Notes under the pieces: generated by a model
The model's input: only the letters and a program-made list of their open reading frames with translations
What the model was told of the DNA's origin: nothing
The model's database searches: none
DNA from: DATAPD01 sp036265385
Lineage (GTDB): Bacteria; Acidobacteriota; Terriglobia; Terriglobales; Acidobacteriaceae
Direction of reading: 5' to 3'
DNA length: 64,000 nt
Assembly (NCBI GenBank): GCA_036265385.1
Contig: DATAPD010000015.1
Span: 434,001 to 498,000, forward strand
Shown here: in pieces, positions 1-7,494 of the stretch
Layout of the letters: each line of letters begins with the position of its first letter
Position numbering within the stretch: position 1 is the first letter of the stretch
Position numbers and translations under genes: made by a program

Positions 1-1721
1 ATCACTTCTCGCAAACTCTCAGCCCCGGCCAGGATCATCACGATTCGATCCAGCCCCAGCGCAATCCCGCCATGCGGAGGCGTCCCATACTCCAACGCTT
101 CCAGGAAAAATCCGAAGCGCGAACGCGCCTCTTCTTCCGTCATTCCCAGCGCATGGAAAATCTTCCGCTGAATATCCTGCCGATGAATACGGATCGACCC
201 CGACCCTAATTCCGTACCGTTTAGCACCACGTCATACGCCAACGCACGCACCATGGCCGGATCGGTCTCCAACTTATCCATGTCCTGTTCATGGGGCGAC
301 GTGAACGGATGATGCGCTGCCACCCATCGCTTCTCGTTCTCGTCATACTCGAACATCGGAAAATTGGTGACCCACAAAAATCGATAGTCGTGCTCCGGAT
401 TGCCGGTCTTTTTGAAAATCCCGTGCCGGTCGGCATACTTCTGCGCCAACGCAACTCGCAATAATCCTGCCGACGCATAGATCGCTAGCTCGGCCGGCGT
501 AACCTTTCTTTTTCCGGCGGGATGCCCATCGCTCCCCGATTGCGCCGAGCCTGCCACCAGCACGATCAGATCGTCGGCCGCCGCACCGGTTTTATCGCGA
601 ATTTTCGCTGCCGCCTCCGGAAAGCTTTTCTCGATACGTTTGAAATCTTCGAACAGCTTGGCACCGCCTTTCGAATTGAAAAGCGGCTTGATGTCGTCCC
701 GCTCCTTCCTCGACAGTTCGCCCACTTTCGGCGTCCGGATCGCGAGTACTGGAAGCCCGGCATTGATCGCCAGCGTCGTCAGGTTCTCCGTCGCAAAGCA
801 GTCCCGCACTTCGATTAGTGCAGGCAAACGCAAGTCCGGTTTATCGATCCCGTATTGCCGGATGGCATCGTCATAGTCCATCCGCGAAAATGGCGATTTG
901 ATCTCGAACCCAGCCGCCTTGAAAGCAGCGGTCAGAAATCCCTCAACGACTTCCCACACTCTCTCCGGTTGCGGATACGACATCTCCAGGTCGATCTGCG
1001 TAAACTCCGGCTGACGATCGGCGCGCAGATCTTCATCCCGGAAACAACGCACGATCTGGAAATAACGGTCGAACCCCGAAATCATCAGGATCTGCTTGAA
1101 AATCTGTGGTGATTGCGGCAGCGCATAAAAAGACCCCGGCTGCACGCGGCTCGGCACGAGATAATCTCGCGCACCCTCCGGCGTCGAGCGAGTCATGAAC
1201 GGCGTCTCAATTTCATAAAACCCCTGAGACGCAAGATAATCACGAATCGCCAACGCTACCTTGTGCCGCAAGGCGATGTTGAACTGCATCGCATCTCGCC
1301 GCAGATCGATGTACCGGTACTTCAGCCGCATCTCTTCGTTCGCGAGCACGGTATCGCCCGGCAAAAAAGGCGGCTGCTTAGCCTCGTTCAAAATCCGCAA
1401 GTCTTCAATAACCAGCTCGATTTCACCGGTGGGAATGTTTTTATTGACCGTGTTCGCATCCCGCAGCTTTACCGTCCCAATCGCCGCGATCACGTACTCA
1501 TTCCGCAATTGTTCAGCTTTCTGATGAACGGCTTGGCTTGCTTCTTTGCTCACCACCACCTGGGTCACACCAGTCCGGTCCCGCAGGTCTATAAAGATGA
1601 TGTTGCCGAGGTCGCGCCGGCGATTCACCCATCCCATCAGGATGGCTTTTTTGCCCGCGTCCGATGCGCGGAGTGCACCACAGGTATGCGTTCGCCGAAG
1701 ATCGCCGAGAAAATCGAGCAC
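1..1721 (-). CDS. aspS: Aspartyl-tRNA synthetase, C-terminus cut by window edge
   Basis: Charges tRNA-Asp with aspartate in the cytoplasm. The minus-strand reading frame is open from a GTG at 1721 to the left edge (about 573 codons), so only the last few residues are missing. The N-terminal OB fold (GWVNRRRDLGNIIFIDLRD) comes first, then class II motif 2 (FRDEDLRADRQPEFTQ), a bacterial-type insertion domain and motif 3 (GIALGLDRIVMILAG). The GTG is the first start after an in-frame TGA five codons upstream, and AAGGG precedes it. hisS lies upstream on the same strand with two small secreted-protein genes between them, a loosened version of the common hisS-aspS pairing. Whether it is discriminating or also charges tRNA-Asn cannot be told here. 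Confidence 0.96.
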   Translation of the reverse strand, partial: MLDFLGDLRRTHTCGALRASDAGKKAILMGWVNRRRDLGNIIFIDLRDRTGVTQVVVSKEASQAVHQKAEQLRNEYVIAAIGTVKLRDANTVNKNIPTGEIELVIEDLRILNEAKQPPFLPGDTVLANEEMRLKYRYIDLRRDAMQFNIALRHKVALAIRDYLASQGFYEIETPFMTRSTPEGARDYLVPSRVQPGSFYALPQSPQIFKQILMISGFDRYFQIVRCFRDEDLRADRQPEFTQIDLEMSYPQPERVWEVVEGFLTAAFKAAGFEIKSPFSRMDYDDAIRQYGIDKPDLRLPALIEVRDCFATENLTTLAINAGLPVLAIRTPKVGELSRKERDDIKPLFNSKGGAKLFEDFKRIEKSFPEAAAKIRDKTGAAADDLIVLVAGSAQSGSDGHPAGKRKVTPAELAIYASAGLLRVALAQKYADRHGIFKKTGNPEHDYRFLWVTNFPMFEYDENEKRWVAAHHPFTSPHEQDMDKLETDPAMVRALAYDVVLNGTELGSGSIRIHRQDIQRKIFHALGMTEEEARSRFGFFLEALEYGTPPHGGIALGLDRIVMILAGAESLREV

Positions 1722-1880
1722 AAGTCGCCCTTGTCAGTCTGGAATATGGCCGATGGCCGAATCAAAGATTATAAATGCACGGCCGCAAGTCGTTCGCTGG
1801 ATACCCTATCGAACACTTCGAACTGGGGATCAAGGACTAATGACCAGAGACTGCCAGCTAGCAACTGCTTCATTCTCCGG

Positions 1881-1959
1881 CGTCATCCCGAACGCTCGCG
1901 TTTTTTCCGGCGAGCGGAGAGCCTGCCCTGAGCGAAGCCGAAGGGGATCTCGCGCGCAC
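1881..1959. repeat. 79-base dispersed repeat, copy 1
   Basis: Nearly identical to 4777-4855; differences cluster in the loop of a hairpin whose stem is CGCTCGC/GCGAGCG. It then runs through CCTGAGCGAAGCCGAAGGGG. Both copies lie between minus-strand genes, consistent with a REP-like intergenic element. Confidence 0.85.
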
Positions 1960-2021
1960 CACCGCCAAGTCGACCCTGTGAGTCCACTCCGCTAACCAAG
2001 GCCCATCCGCGAAACTAGAAA

Positions 2022-2042
2022 GCCCAGGACGAAGTCCTGGGC
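2022..2042 (-). terminator. Hairpin after the DUF1579 gene
   Basis: Perfect 9-base stem GCCCAGGAC/GTCCTGGGC with a 3-base loop, 25 bases beyond the stop of the minus-strand DUF1579 gene. The bases after it in the sense of transcription are only moderately T-rich, so it may be a terminator or just a repeat hairpin. Confidence 0.45.
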
Positions 2043-2066
2043 CACTAACTACTAGCTACTTCTTTT

Positions 2067-2597
2067 CTATTTTGTGGACTTCCCTTCCATCGCGGTCGCG
2101 TACTCGCCGCCCGTACTCACTTCGTACTTGAAATCGTAGCTCGTCGGAGACGTCACCTTCATCGTGTACCGGCCCTTGGTCACCTGCTCGCCCATCTTGT
2201 GCTCGTCGTTCCACGTCCACGTATCTCCGTTCACCGTTCCCGTCGCATCTTCCTGTTCTCCCCAGCTATTCACCTCGTGATACGTGTACTGCTTCGTCTC
2301 GGAACTGTACCCCATGATTGCGAGGCCCTTTCCGTTGCCGAACCCGGGCAAGCTCAACTCGGAGTTCATCACCAGGAAAAATCCGCCTTCCATCATTTCC
2401 GCTTTCGTGGTGCCGGTGAATTTCCCTCCCGGACTCATCGGACCCGGCTTCACCTCACCCGTCGATTTCCAATTGCCGACGAAATATTCCAGCTTCTTCT
2501 GCTCCGCGCCAGGCTTTGGCATCGGTGGGGCTTGTGCAACAACAACCGAACACACAATCAACAGGGCAGAAAGTGGCAACGCAATGCGAAATCTCAT
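2067..2597 (-). CDS. Secreted DUF1579-family protein
   Basis: A 176-residue protein with an N-terminal signal peptide (RIALPLSALLIVCSVVVAQA). The mature part is a calycin-like beta-rich domain typical of DUF1579: LEYFVGNWKSTGEV near residue 36, then alternating hydrophobic strands with YSSETKQYTYHEV and NGDTWTWNDE. Members are predicted to be exported and their function is unknown. GGAGAG precedes the ATG at 2597. It sits between hisS and aspS on the same strand, which looks like lineage-specific insertion into that pair rather than functional linkage. A heptamer array begins 2 bases after its stop codon. Confidence 0.85.
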   Translation of the reverse strand: MRFRIALPLSALLIVCSVVVAQAPPMPKPGAEQKKLEYFVGNWKSTGEVKPGPMSPGGKFTGTTKAEMMEGGFFLVMNSELSLPGFGNGKGLAIMGYSSETKQYTYHEVNSWGEQEDATGTVNGDTWTWNDEHKMGEQVTKGRYTMKVTSPTSYDFKYEVSTGGEYATAMEGKSTK

Positions 2598-2689
2598 GAA
2601 CTCTCCTTATTATTCTGATTTAGGGTTGAAACGAGAATCGGGCCCAAGCAATGGCCAACTTTGTAGACCGAACCACGAGACAAGTCAAT

Positions 2690-2724
2690 CACTAGCAACC
2701 AGTGACTAGCTACTAGCGACTGGT
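2690..2724. repeat. Heptamer array at a gene end
   Basis: Five contiguous 7-base units (CACTAGC, AACCAGT, GACTAGC, TACTAGC, GACTGGT) end two bases from the stop codon of the neighbouring minus-strand gene. Shorter arrays of the same unit sit at 2044-2064, 3263-3283, 4558-4578 and 4908-4942. Confidence 0.75.
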
Positions 2725-2726
2725 TC

Positions 2727-3179
2727 TTACATCGCCGCCGTCGCCTGCTGAAACTTCAGCTTCCACTGATCGCCCTGCTTCACCCACACCGAACTCAAAT
2801 GCTGATATCGCGGAATCCGAATGTCATCATCCTCGGACGTCACTTCGAGGATCGCGTCGTACGTCACGATCGCAACGTTCTCCGTCACCGGCACAACTTT
2901 AAAATCATACGTACGAAATTGCTTGATCGTGATCTCCGACATCATTCCCACAATCTCGTCCCGATCGTTCAACTTTCCATCGATCGAAACCTGCAGAAAG
3001 TCGTCCGTCAGTAACCGCTTCAAGGTTTCGGAATCTCGCTTGATTTCGGCTTCGGGGATCGCCTTTTCAGCCGTGATCAACGTCTGCTCAAGGGGAGAAA
3101 GAGGTTTGCTGGAATCCTGTCCAAACGCCAACAAGAAAGAAGAAAACAGAAGAATAACAATCGTGATGAGCTTTTTCAC
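2727..3179 (-). CDS. Secreted DUF4440 / NTF2-like protein
   Basis: A 150-residue protein with a signal peptide (VKKLITIVILLFSSFLLAFG) and a SnoaL/DUF4440-like fold: AEKAIPEAEIKRDSETLKRL, LTDDFLQVSIDGKLNDRDEI, and a C-terminal HLSSVWVKQGDQWKLKFQQA. Such domains are cone-shaped alpha+beta barrels used as small-molecule enzymes or binding modules; no specific substrate can be assigned. I place the start at the GTG at 3179, because GGAGG lies 5 bases upstream and the signal peptide follows at once. An upstream in-frame start at 3224 would add an arginine-rich, unlikely N-terminus. Confidence 0.8.
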   Translation of the reverse strand: MKKLITIVILLFSSFLLAFGQDSSKPLSPLEQTLITAEKAIPEAEIKRDSETLKRLLTDDFLQVSIDGKLNDRDEIVGMMSEITIKQFRTYDFKVVPVTENVAIVTYDAILEVTSEDDDIRIPRYQHLSSVWVKQGDQWKLKFQQATAAM

Positions 3180-3276
3180 GGGGCCTCCGGTAGAACGCGA
3201 CCAAATTCTACATCGAAGACGCAATCGCCTCTCGCACGCCCTCTTCTGCGGCTGCGGAACGCCTAGCGACTAACTA

Positions 3277-4551
3277 CTAGCTACTGATCTTTTTCCCCAA
3301 CTCTCCCCGCGGAACCGTAATCTGCTCGCTCGTGCCCAATCGCTTCAATGCGAACGCATCGGCCTTTACTTCATTCTCACCCACGATCAACATGTAGCGC
3401 GCGCCGAGCTTGTCCGCAGTCTCAAACGATTTCTTCAGACGGAACGTCTCGTCTCCCAACTCCACCAGCAGGTGCTGCCCGCGCAACTCTCGCGCCAGCC
3501 GCGCCGCCTCCCGATTCATTCCCTCGCCGAGCGGCGCGATGTACACATCCGGCTTCCGCATCACGCTCTCCGCCGACGCCGACAATGACATCACCAGCCG
3601 ATCTTCCCCAATCGCAAATCCAATCCCCGGCGCCGCCGGACCGCCCAGCGCTTCCGACAATCCGTCGTATCTTCCTCCGCCCAGGATCGCGTTCTGCGCA
3701 CCCAACGCCCCATGCGTGAACTCGAACGCCGTACGCGTGTAGTAATCCAGCCCGCGGACCAGCCGTTCATTCAGCGTGAACGGAATTCGCACCGCCTCCA
3801 ATATTCCCTGCACCGCCTCAAAATGTTTCCGGCACGGCTCGTCCAGGAACTGAGTGATCCGCGGCAACTTCTCGATGATCGGCTGATCCTCGGGCACTTT
3901 GCAGTCGAACACGCGCAGAGGATTCGTCACCGCCCGCCGCTGACAATCCACACACATCTTCGCCGCGACCGGCTCCAGCGCTTTGCGCAACGCTTCGTTA
4001 AACGCCGCCCGGTCATTCGGACACCCCACCGAATTCAACTCCAGCGTCCACCCCTTGATCCCAAGCCGATCCAGCAGCGTCGCGAGCATCTCCAGAATTT
4101 CCGCATCGCGCGCCGGAGACTCGCTGCCCGCCGTCGCCGGCCCAATCGCCTCAGCCCCAATCTGATAAAACTGCCGATAGCGCCCCTTCTGCGGACGCTC
4201 CCGCCTGAACTGCGGCCCAATGTAGTACAGCTTGTTCAGCCCGCGTTCCCACAGCTTGTGCTCGATGTACGCCCGCACCACGCCCGCCGTATTCTCCGGA
4301 CGCAGCGTCAGCGACTGTCCCTTATCACTCTCCGCGCGCCCGCGATCTTCCCACGTGTACATTTCCTTCGACACGATGTCGGTCTCTTCCCCGACTCCGC
4401 GCGCAAACAACTCGGTCGACTCAAAAACTGGCGTTCGGATTTCCTGGAAGTTGTACGCGCGGACCACATCGCGCACGGTGCTCTCGACAAAATCCCAGAG
4501 CGCCGTATCCGGCGGAAGCAGGTCGCGAGTTCCTCGAGGAGCTTTGATCAC
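3277..4551 (-). CDS. hisS: Histidyl-tRNA synthetase
   Basis: Charges tRNA-His with histidine. The 424-residue length fits the bacterial enzyme. Class II features appear in order: PRGTRDLLP at the N-terminus, motif 1 (IRTPVFESTELFARGVGEET), motif 2 region (TLRPENTAGVVRAY, QFRRERPQKGRYRQFYQ), the histidine-specific RGLDYYTRTAFEF and GGGRYDGL, and a C-terminal anticodon-binding domain. The last residues and the stop codon (Ile-Ser-Ser-stop) are spelled by a heptamer array (3263-3283), so the C-terminus may have been rewritten by that repeat. Confidence 0.97.
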   Translation of the reverse strand: MIKAPRGTRDLLPPDTALWDFVESTVRDVVRAYNFQEIRTPVFESTELFARGVGEETDIVSKEMYTWEDRGRAESDKGQSLTLRPENTAGVVRAYIEHKLWERGLNKLYYIGPQFRRERPQKGRYRQFYQIGAEAIGPATAGSESPARDAEILEMLATLLDRLGIKGWTLELNSVGCPNDRAAFNEALRKALEPVAAKMCVDCQRRAVTNPLRVFDCKVPEDQPIIEKLPRITQFLDEPCRKHFEAVQGILEAVRIPFTLNERLVRGLDYYTRTAFEFTHGALGAQNAILGGGRYDGLSEALGGPAAPGIGFAIGEDRLVMSLSASAESVMRKPDVYIAPLGEGMNREAARLARELRGQHLLVELGDETFRLKKSFETADKLGARYMLIVGENEVKADAFALKRLGTSEQITVPRGELGKKISS

Positions 4552-4935
4552 AAGTGAGCAGTAGTCGCTAGCAGTTAATCATATTCGAATCGTCATTTGG
4601 ACCTGCTAAGAGTTAATCCCATTTCGATTGTCATTCCGAGCCCGGGCAGTCACTCACCGTTTGGATTGTCATTCCGAGCCGTTCGTAACCGCGCTTGCGC
4701 GGCGAGAACGAGCGAGGAATCTGCAATTTCTGCGCGTCATCCCGAGTGCAAATCTAGTGTTCGCGTCTTCTTTCACCGTCATCCCGAACGCTCGCGCTGT
4801 TTCCAGCGAGCGGAGAGCCTGCCCTGAGCGAAGCCGAAGGGGATCTCGCGCGCACTGCACACGCCGCAGCCCAACTTCGTAACGGCAACACCAATCTGCT
4901 CGCCACAGACTACGCGACCAGCTACTAGCGACCAA
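4552..4935. other. Intergenic region, repeat-rich
   Basis: This 384-base gap between two minus-strand genes shows no plausible gene. It holds a heptamer stretch (4558-4578), five spaced copies of a GTCATTCCGAGC-like word (near 4592, 4630, 4668, 4737 and 4778), the second copy of the 79-base repeat (4777-4855), and a heptamer array (4908-4942) that overlaps the stop codon of the carbonic anhydrase gene. Confidence 0.7.
4777..4855. repeat. 79-base dispersed repeat, copy 2
   Basis: Direct-orientation copy of 1881-1959 with only a few substitutions. The CGCTCGC/GCGAGCG stem is kept while the loop differs, suggesting that the hairpin is what is conserved. Confidence 0.85.
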
Positions 4936-5469
4936 CTACTGCTTCTTTCTCTCCATCAAATACGACTTCTTGTATCCCACATAATTCTCCGCATACCGCA
5001 AAATCGTCTCCTGATCGCTCTCCTCTAGCCGCCGACGAAACTTCCCCGGAGACCCGATCCACAGCGAATTCGGCTCAACGATCGTCTTTTCCGGAATCAG
5101 CGTTCCCGCGGCAATAATCGATCCCGACCCAATCACCGCTCCATTCAATATGATCGATCCCATGCCAATCAGGCATCGGTCTTCGACCTTGCATCCATGC
5201 AGCGTCACCGAATGTCCAACCGTGACGTAGTCTCCGACATAAACGCCGTACTGCTCTTTCATGCCGTGCAGCACGCAGTTGTCCTGGACATTGGAGTAAT
5301 GCCCCACGCGAATTTCATGGACATCGCCGCGCAGCACAGCGTTCATCCAGATGCTGGCGTGCTCGCCCAGTCGCACATCGCCAATCAGTTGGGCGGACTC
5401 GTCCACAAAACACGTATCGGGAATTTGCGGCGTGATGTTCTTAAACGAGCGGATCATCGATGGCTTCAT
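4936..5469 (-). CDS. Gamma-class carbonic anhydrase-like protein (YrdA/PaaY type)
   Basis: A 177-residue left-handed beta-helix protein of hexapeptide repeats, from VDESAQLIGDVRLGEHASIW to AVIGSGSIIAAGTLIPEK. Three histidines that bind zinc in gamma carbonic anhydrases are present (NCVLHGM, VTVGHSV, TLHGC). The family is trimeric and cytoplasmic; some members hydrate CO2, others have lost activity, so enzyme activity is inferred. No clear ribosome binding site is seen before the ATG at 5469; an ATG at 5457 is an alternative. Heptamer units cover the stop codon. Confidence 0.88.
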   Translation of the reverse strand: MKPSMIRSFKNITPQIPDTCFVDESAQLIGDVRLGEHASIWMNAVLRGDVHEIRVGHYSNVQDNCVLHGMKEQYGVYVGDYVTVGHSVTLHGCKVEDRCLIGMGSIILNGAVIGSGSIIAAGTLIPEKTIVEPNSLWIGSPGKFRRRLEESDQETILRYAENYVGYKKSYLMERKKQ

Positions 5470-5661
5470 GCCGCACTCGCGGCCCCATCATGAACATATC
5501 ACGCACGGGGAGCCTGCGGTGGGGGATGACAGTCATCACGGAAAATGGGCATGAGCGCGGCAGAAGATCATTCACAGGTTAGCCCCCATCTATGGCGCAA
5601 ATAGCAGTGGCGACAACCAGTCGATCTACACCTCAGATCTTGTCGAGAAGGAGGCCACCCA

Positions 5662-5901
5662 CTATTTTCCTCTGTGTTCAGGTGAATCACGAGCTGTCGT
5701 GTGAATCAATCCCAAATGAGCCAATCGCCAAATTGCCCAGACAGCGCTCGGTATCAGAAAAAAAACACCTGAGAAATAAAGAATTTGGGTTATGAACCGA
5801 ATTCGAGCTAGTCCAGGAAAGAAATAGAAACACGGTAACGAAGCAAAGAAGGAAATCCATGCGGTAATGAGCAGGATTTTAATTGCCTTCATGCGCTTCA
5901 A
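5662..5901 (-). CDS. Small membrane protein, unknown
   Basis: 79 residues with two likely membrane helices (ILLITAWISFFASLPCFYFF and FITQILYFSGVFFLIPSAVW) and a short hydrophilic tail. Its start lies inside the end of the upstream minus-strand gene (23-base overlap), which suggests co-translation. I recognise no family. It could be a short lineage-specific protein; composition and overlap make it more likely real than not. Confidence 0.5.
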   Translation of the reverse strand: MKRMKAIKILLITAWISFFASLPCFYFFPGLARIRFITQILYFSGVFFLIPSAVWAIWRLAHLGLIHTTARDSPEHRGK

Positions 5902-6274
5902 TCCCGCGGTGAATCGTGGCTCGTCGGTAAACGAATAGATAATAGGCTATTGCCCCCACCCAGTTACCTATAAGTAAAACTATAAACCACACTATTTTCG
6001 ATTTTTGTGAATAAGAGTCTGCCTTCAGCCAATGCCAAAACATTCCAACCCACAGGTAGATTACCGCTACCGAGCCCACCGCGCCTATGATCCCCACGAA
6101 ATATTGGAGCGTCTTGGACTCAAGGAACGCGGGTCTTGAGTGATATGCCAAAACTACGTTAGCGCATAATCCGACAATCAGCAGCGCCGTCGCGATAATC
6201 GCGGCATCGCGAAGCAGTAGCCGAGAACGTTCTCCCAATATCCAGTGCTCGACATCAGTGGAATTTTCACTCAT
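5879..6274 (-). CDS. Membrane protein with three predicted helices, unknown
   Basis: 131 residues from the ATG at 6274 (MSENSTDVEHW). Three hydrophobic segments follow: a first helix around IIATALLIVGLCANVVLAYH, a second around YFVGIIGAVGSVAVIYLWVG, and a third around IVWFIVLLIGNWVGAIAYYL. The last helix followed by a YRR motif resembles short phospholipase D-nuclease-N-like membrane proteins, but this is only a resemblance. In-frame starts at 6286 and 6316 are possible. It overlaps the next small membrane gene and probably forms a pair with it. Confidence 0.6.
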   Translation of the reverse strand: MSENSTDVEHWILGERSRLLLRDAAIIATALLIVGLCANVVLAYHSRPAFLESKTLQYFVGIIGAVGSVAVIYLWVGMFWHWLKADSYSQKSKIVWFIVLLIGNWVGAIAYYLFVYRRATIHRGIEAHEGN

Positions 6275-6312
6275 TGATAACCCCATGCAGAACCCTGTAG
6301 TGTGCTTCAAAA

Positions 6313-6540
6313 TCACTTATGTTCAGAATCAGTATCGTCGGGATCCCTTGGTGCACTGTCAGGTAAAGCGTGAAGCAGAGCATCCATGGCATTCTGGATA
6401 TTGGTCAAACAATCCTTATATAGCTCACCTACTTTCCCCATGTCGACCCCTCCCTCAAATCCAAGAACCACTCCACCCTCGATCTCAAAGCCAACTCCGA
6501 CTTCATCTTTCGAAGGGGGCTGGCCCACCCTTCCGGCCAA
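6313..6540 (-). CDS. Short hypothetical protein starting in a REP unit
   Basis: A 75-residue frame whose first dozen residues are encoded by the first REP-like unit. The rest (VDMGKVGELYKDCLTNIQNA and an acidic tail) has no family I know. Its stop overlaps an alternative start of the downstream membrane gene. It may be the surviving 3' part of a gene whose front was replaced by the transposase/REP element, or spurious. Confidence 0.3.
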   Translation of the reverse strand: MAGRVGQPPSKDEVGVGFEIEGGVVLGFEGGVDMGKVGELYKDCLTNIQNAMDALLHALPDSAPRDPDDTDSEHK

Positions 6541-7294
6541 TCCTAATCGAGGGCTGCCGCACCCTTCGCGGTTTTCGAAGGGTGCGAACCACGAACCTCG
6601 ACCTCTTGTTTCTTGTTATCCAACGCACGTCCACGTACACGGCGCTGGCCCACCCTCCGGCCAATCCTAACCGAGGGCTACCGCACCCTTCGCGGTTTTC
6701 GAAGGGTGCGAACCACGAACCTCGACCTCTTGGTTTTTGCTTTCCAACGCACGTCATCGCAGCCGGTTTTGCGGACACCTGTTCATTCACCAGCACCGGC
6801 CCGCGTTCTCCGAATGCATAATATCGATAGCTGCTCCACTTCCACTGCTCTGGTTCGAGCACCAATCCGCGTTTAACCGGATTTCGGTGTATGTAGCGCA
6901 GTTTTTCCACCCGCTTGCGCTCTGTCCACACCACAAAGTCGTAAAAGCGCCGCTGCCAAACGTGCGCCTCCTCGGCTTTCCATAACATACCCTGAGTGGA
7001 ACTCGTCTTTCGTCGGATCGCGCGAAGACGTTGTCGCGCAAAACGTTGTTTCAAAACCTGAATCACTATAGAAGGATTCGCCCGTTCCGGCTCGCCGATC
7101 AGCAAGTGCACATGTTCGGGCATCGCGACGTAACCAACAACCACGAACCGGTACGAGCGCCGGACCTGTTCGAGAATTTGAAGCAGTCTATCCCGCTGCT
7201 TCCCTTCGCCCAGCAACGGACGCCTTCGATAACAACTGAAGGTGATGGAGTGAAGATATCCCGCGCCGTAATACCGCCGGAGAGGATTCAACAT
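6503..7294 (-). CDS. REP-associated tyrosine transposase (RAYT, Y1_Tnp family)
   Basis: A single-strand DNA transposase of the IS200/IS605-like Y1 class, of the domesticated type that maintains REP elements. The HUH metal site is in MPEHVHLLI, preceded by RYYGAGYLHSITFSCYRR and followed by WQRRFYDFVV and the RAYT signature KLRYIHRNPVKRGLV. The conserved core ends near FGERGPVLVNEQ; beyond it the frame continues for about 90 residues encoded wholly by two tandem REP-like units (6520-6755). The catalytic core is intact, so it may be active. The start at 7294 (MLNPLRRYYG) matches usual RAYT N-termini; a GTG at 7381 would add 29 residues. No ribosome binding site is clear for either. Confidence 0.88.
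   Translation of the reverse strand: MLNPLRRYYGAGYLHSITFSCYRRRPLLGEGKQRDRLLQILEQVRRSYRFVVVGYVAMPEHVHLLIGEPERANPSIVIQVLKQRFARQRLRAIRRKTSSTQGMLWKAEEAHVWQRRFYDFVVWTERKRVEKLRYIHRNPVKRGLVLEPEQWKWSSYRYYAFGERGPVLVNEQVSAKPAAMTCVGKQKPRGRGSWFAPFENREGCGSPRLGLAGGWASAVYVDVRWITRNKRSRFVVRTLRKPRRVRQPSIRIGRKGGPAPFER
6520..6755. repeat. Two tandem REP-like units with perfect hairpins
   Basis: Unit 1 (6520-6632) and unit 2 (6645-6755) differ by only a few bases. Each has a perfect 10-base stem GCACCCTTCG/CGAAGGGTGC around the loop CGGTTTT (6559-6585 and 6683-6709), after the word CGGCCAATCCTAA and before GAACCACGAACCTCGACC. They adjoin the RAYT gene, the expected partner of REP elements. A diverged inverted copy lies at 22101-22177. 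Confidence 0.9.
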
Positions 7295-7450
7295 TTTATG
7301 AAAATAGGGGAAGGAAGGAACTACGACTGTGACGAATGAGCATCGTGGCCTTCTAAAGAAATCCAACTTCGCCTGAAACACACGCGCCGGTAGCTACTCC
7401 AGCCTAAGAGTTATGGAGCCTCTTTCAAACTCACGTTTGACTTCATTTCA

Positions 7451-7479
7451 TTGACAAGTGCCTAACTTGGCTTAAAGAT
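7451..7479 (+). promoter_or_regulatory. Sigma-70-like promoter for the DUF3142 gene
   Basis: A consensus TTGACA (7451-7456) is followed after 15-17 bases by an AT-rich TTAAAGAT box, 16 bases before the GTG at 7495. The -35 is perfect; the -10 is weak. Confidence 0.5.
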
Positions 7480-7494
7480 TGCATCCCGATCCTC

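Larger units (their letters stand above)
1722..2066. other. Intergenic region with dispersed repeats
   Basis: No gene is supported. From left to right it holds a degenerate heptamer stretch (about 1836-1873), a 79-base repeat (1881-1959) found again at 4777-4855, and a perfect hairpin (2022-2042). A heptamer array (2044-2064) runs up to the stop codon of the next gene. Confidence 0.7.

Noticed and set aside
1113..1931. 272-residue plus-strand frame
   Set aside because: Antisense to aspS, Arg/His-rich with no recognisable motif.
3712..4557. 281-residue plus-strand frame
   Set aside because: It is antisense to hisS, whose motifs are complete; the frame is a by-product of GC-rich codon use.
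6503..7381. Frameshifted or dead transposase
   Set aside because: All RAYT core motifs are in one open frame; only the tail is odd.
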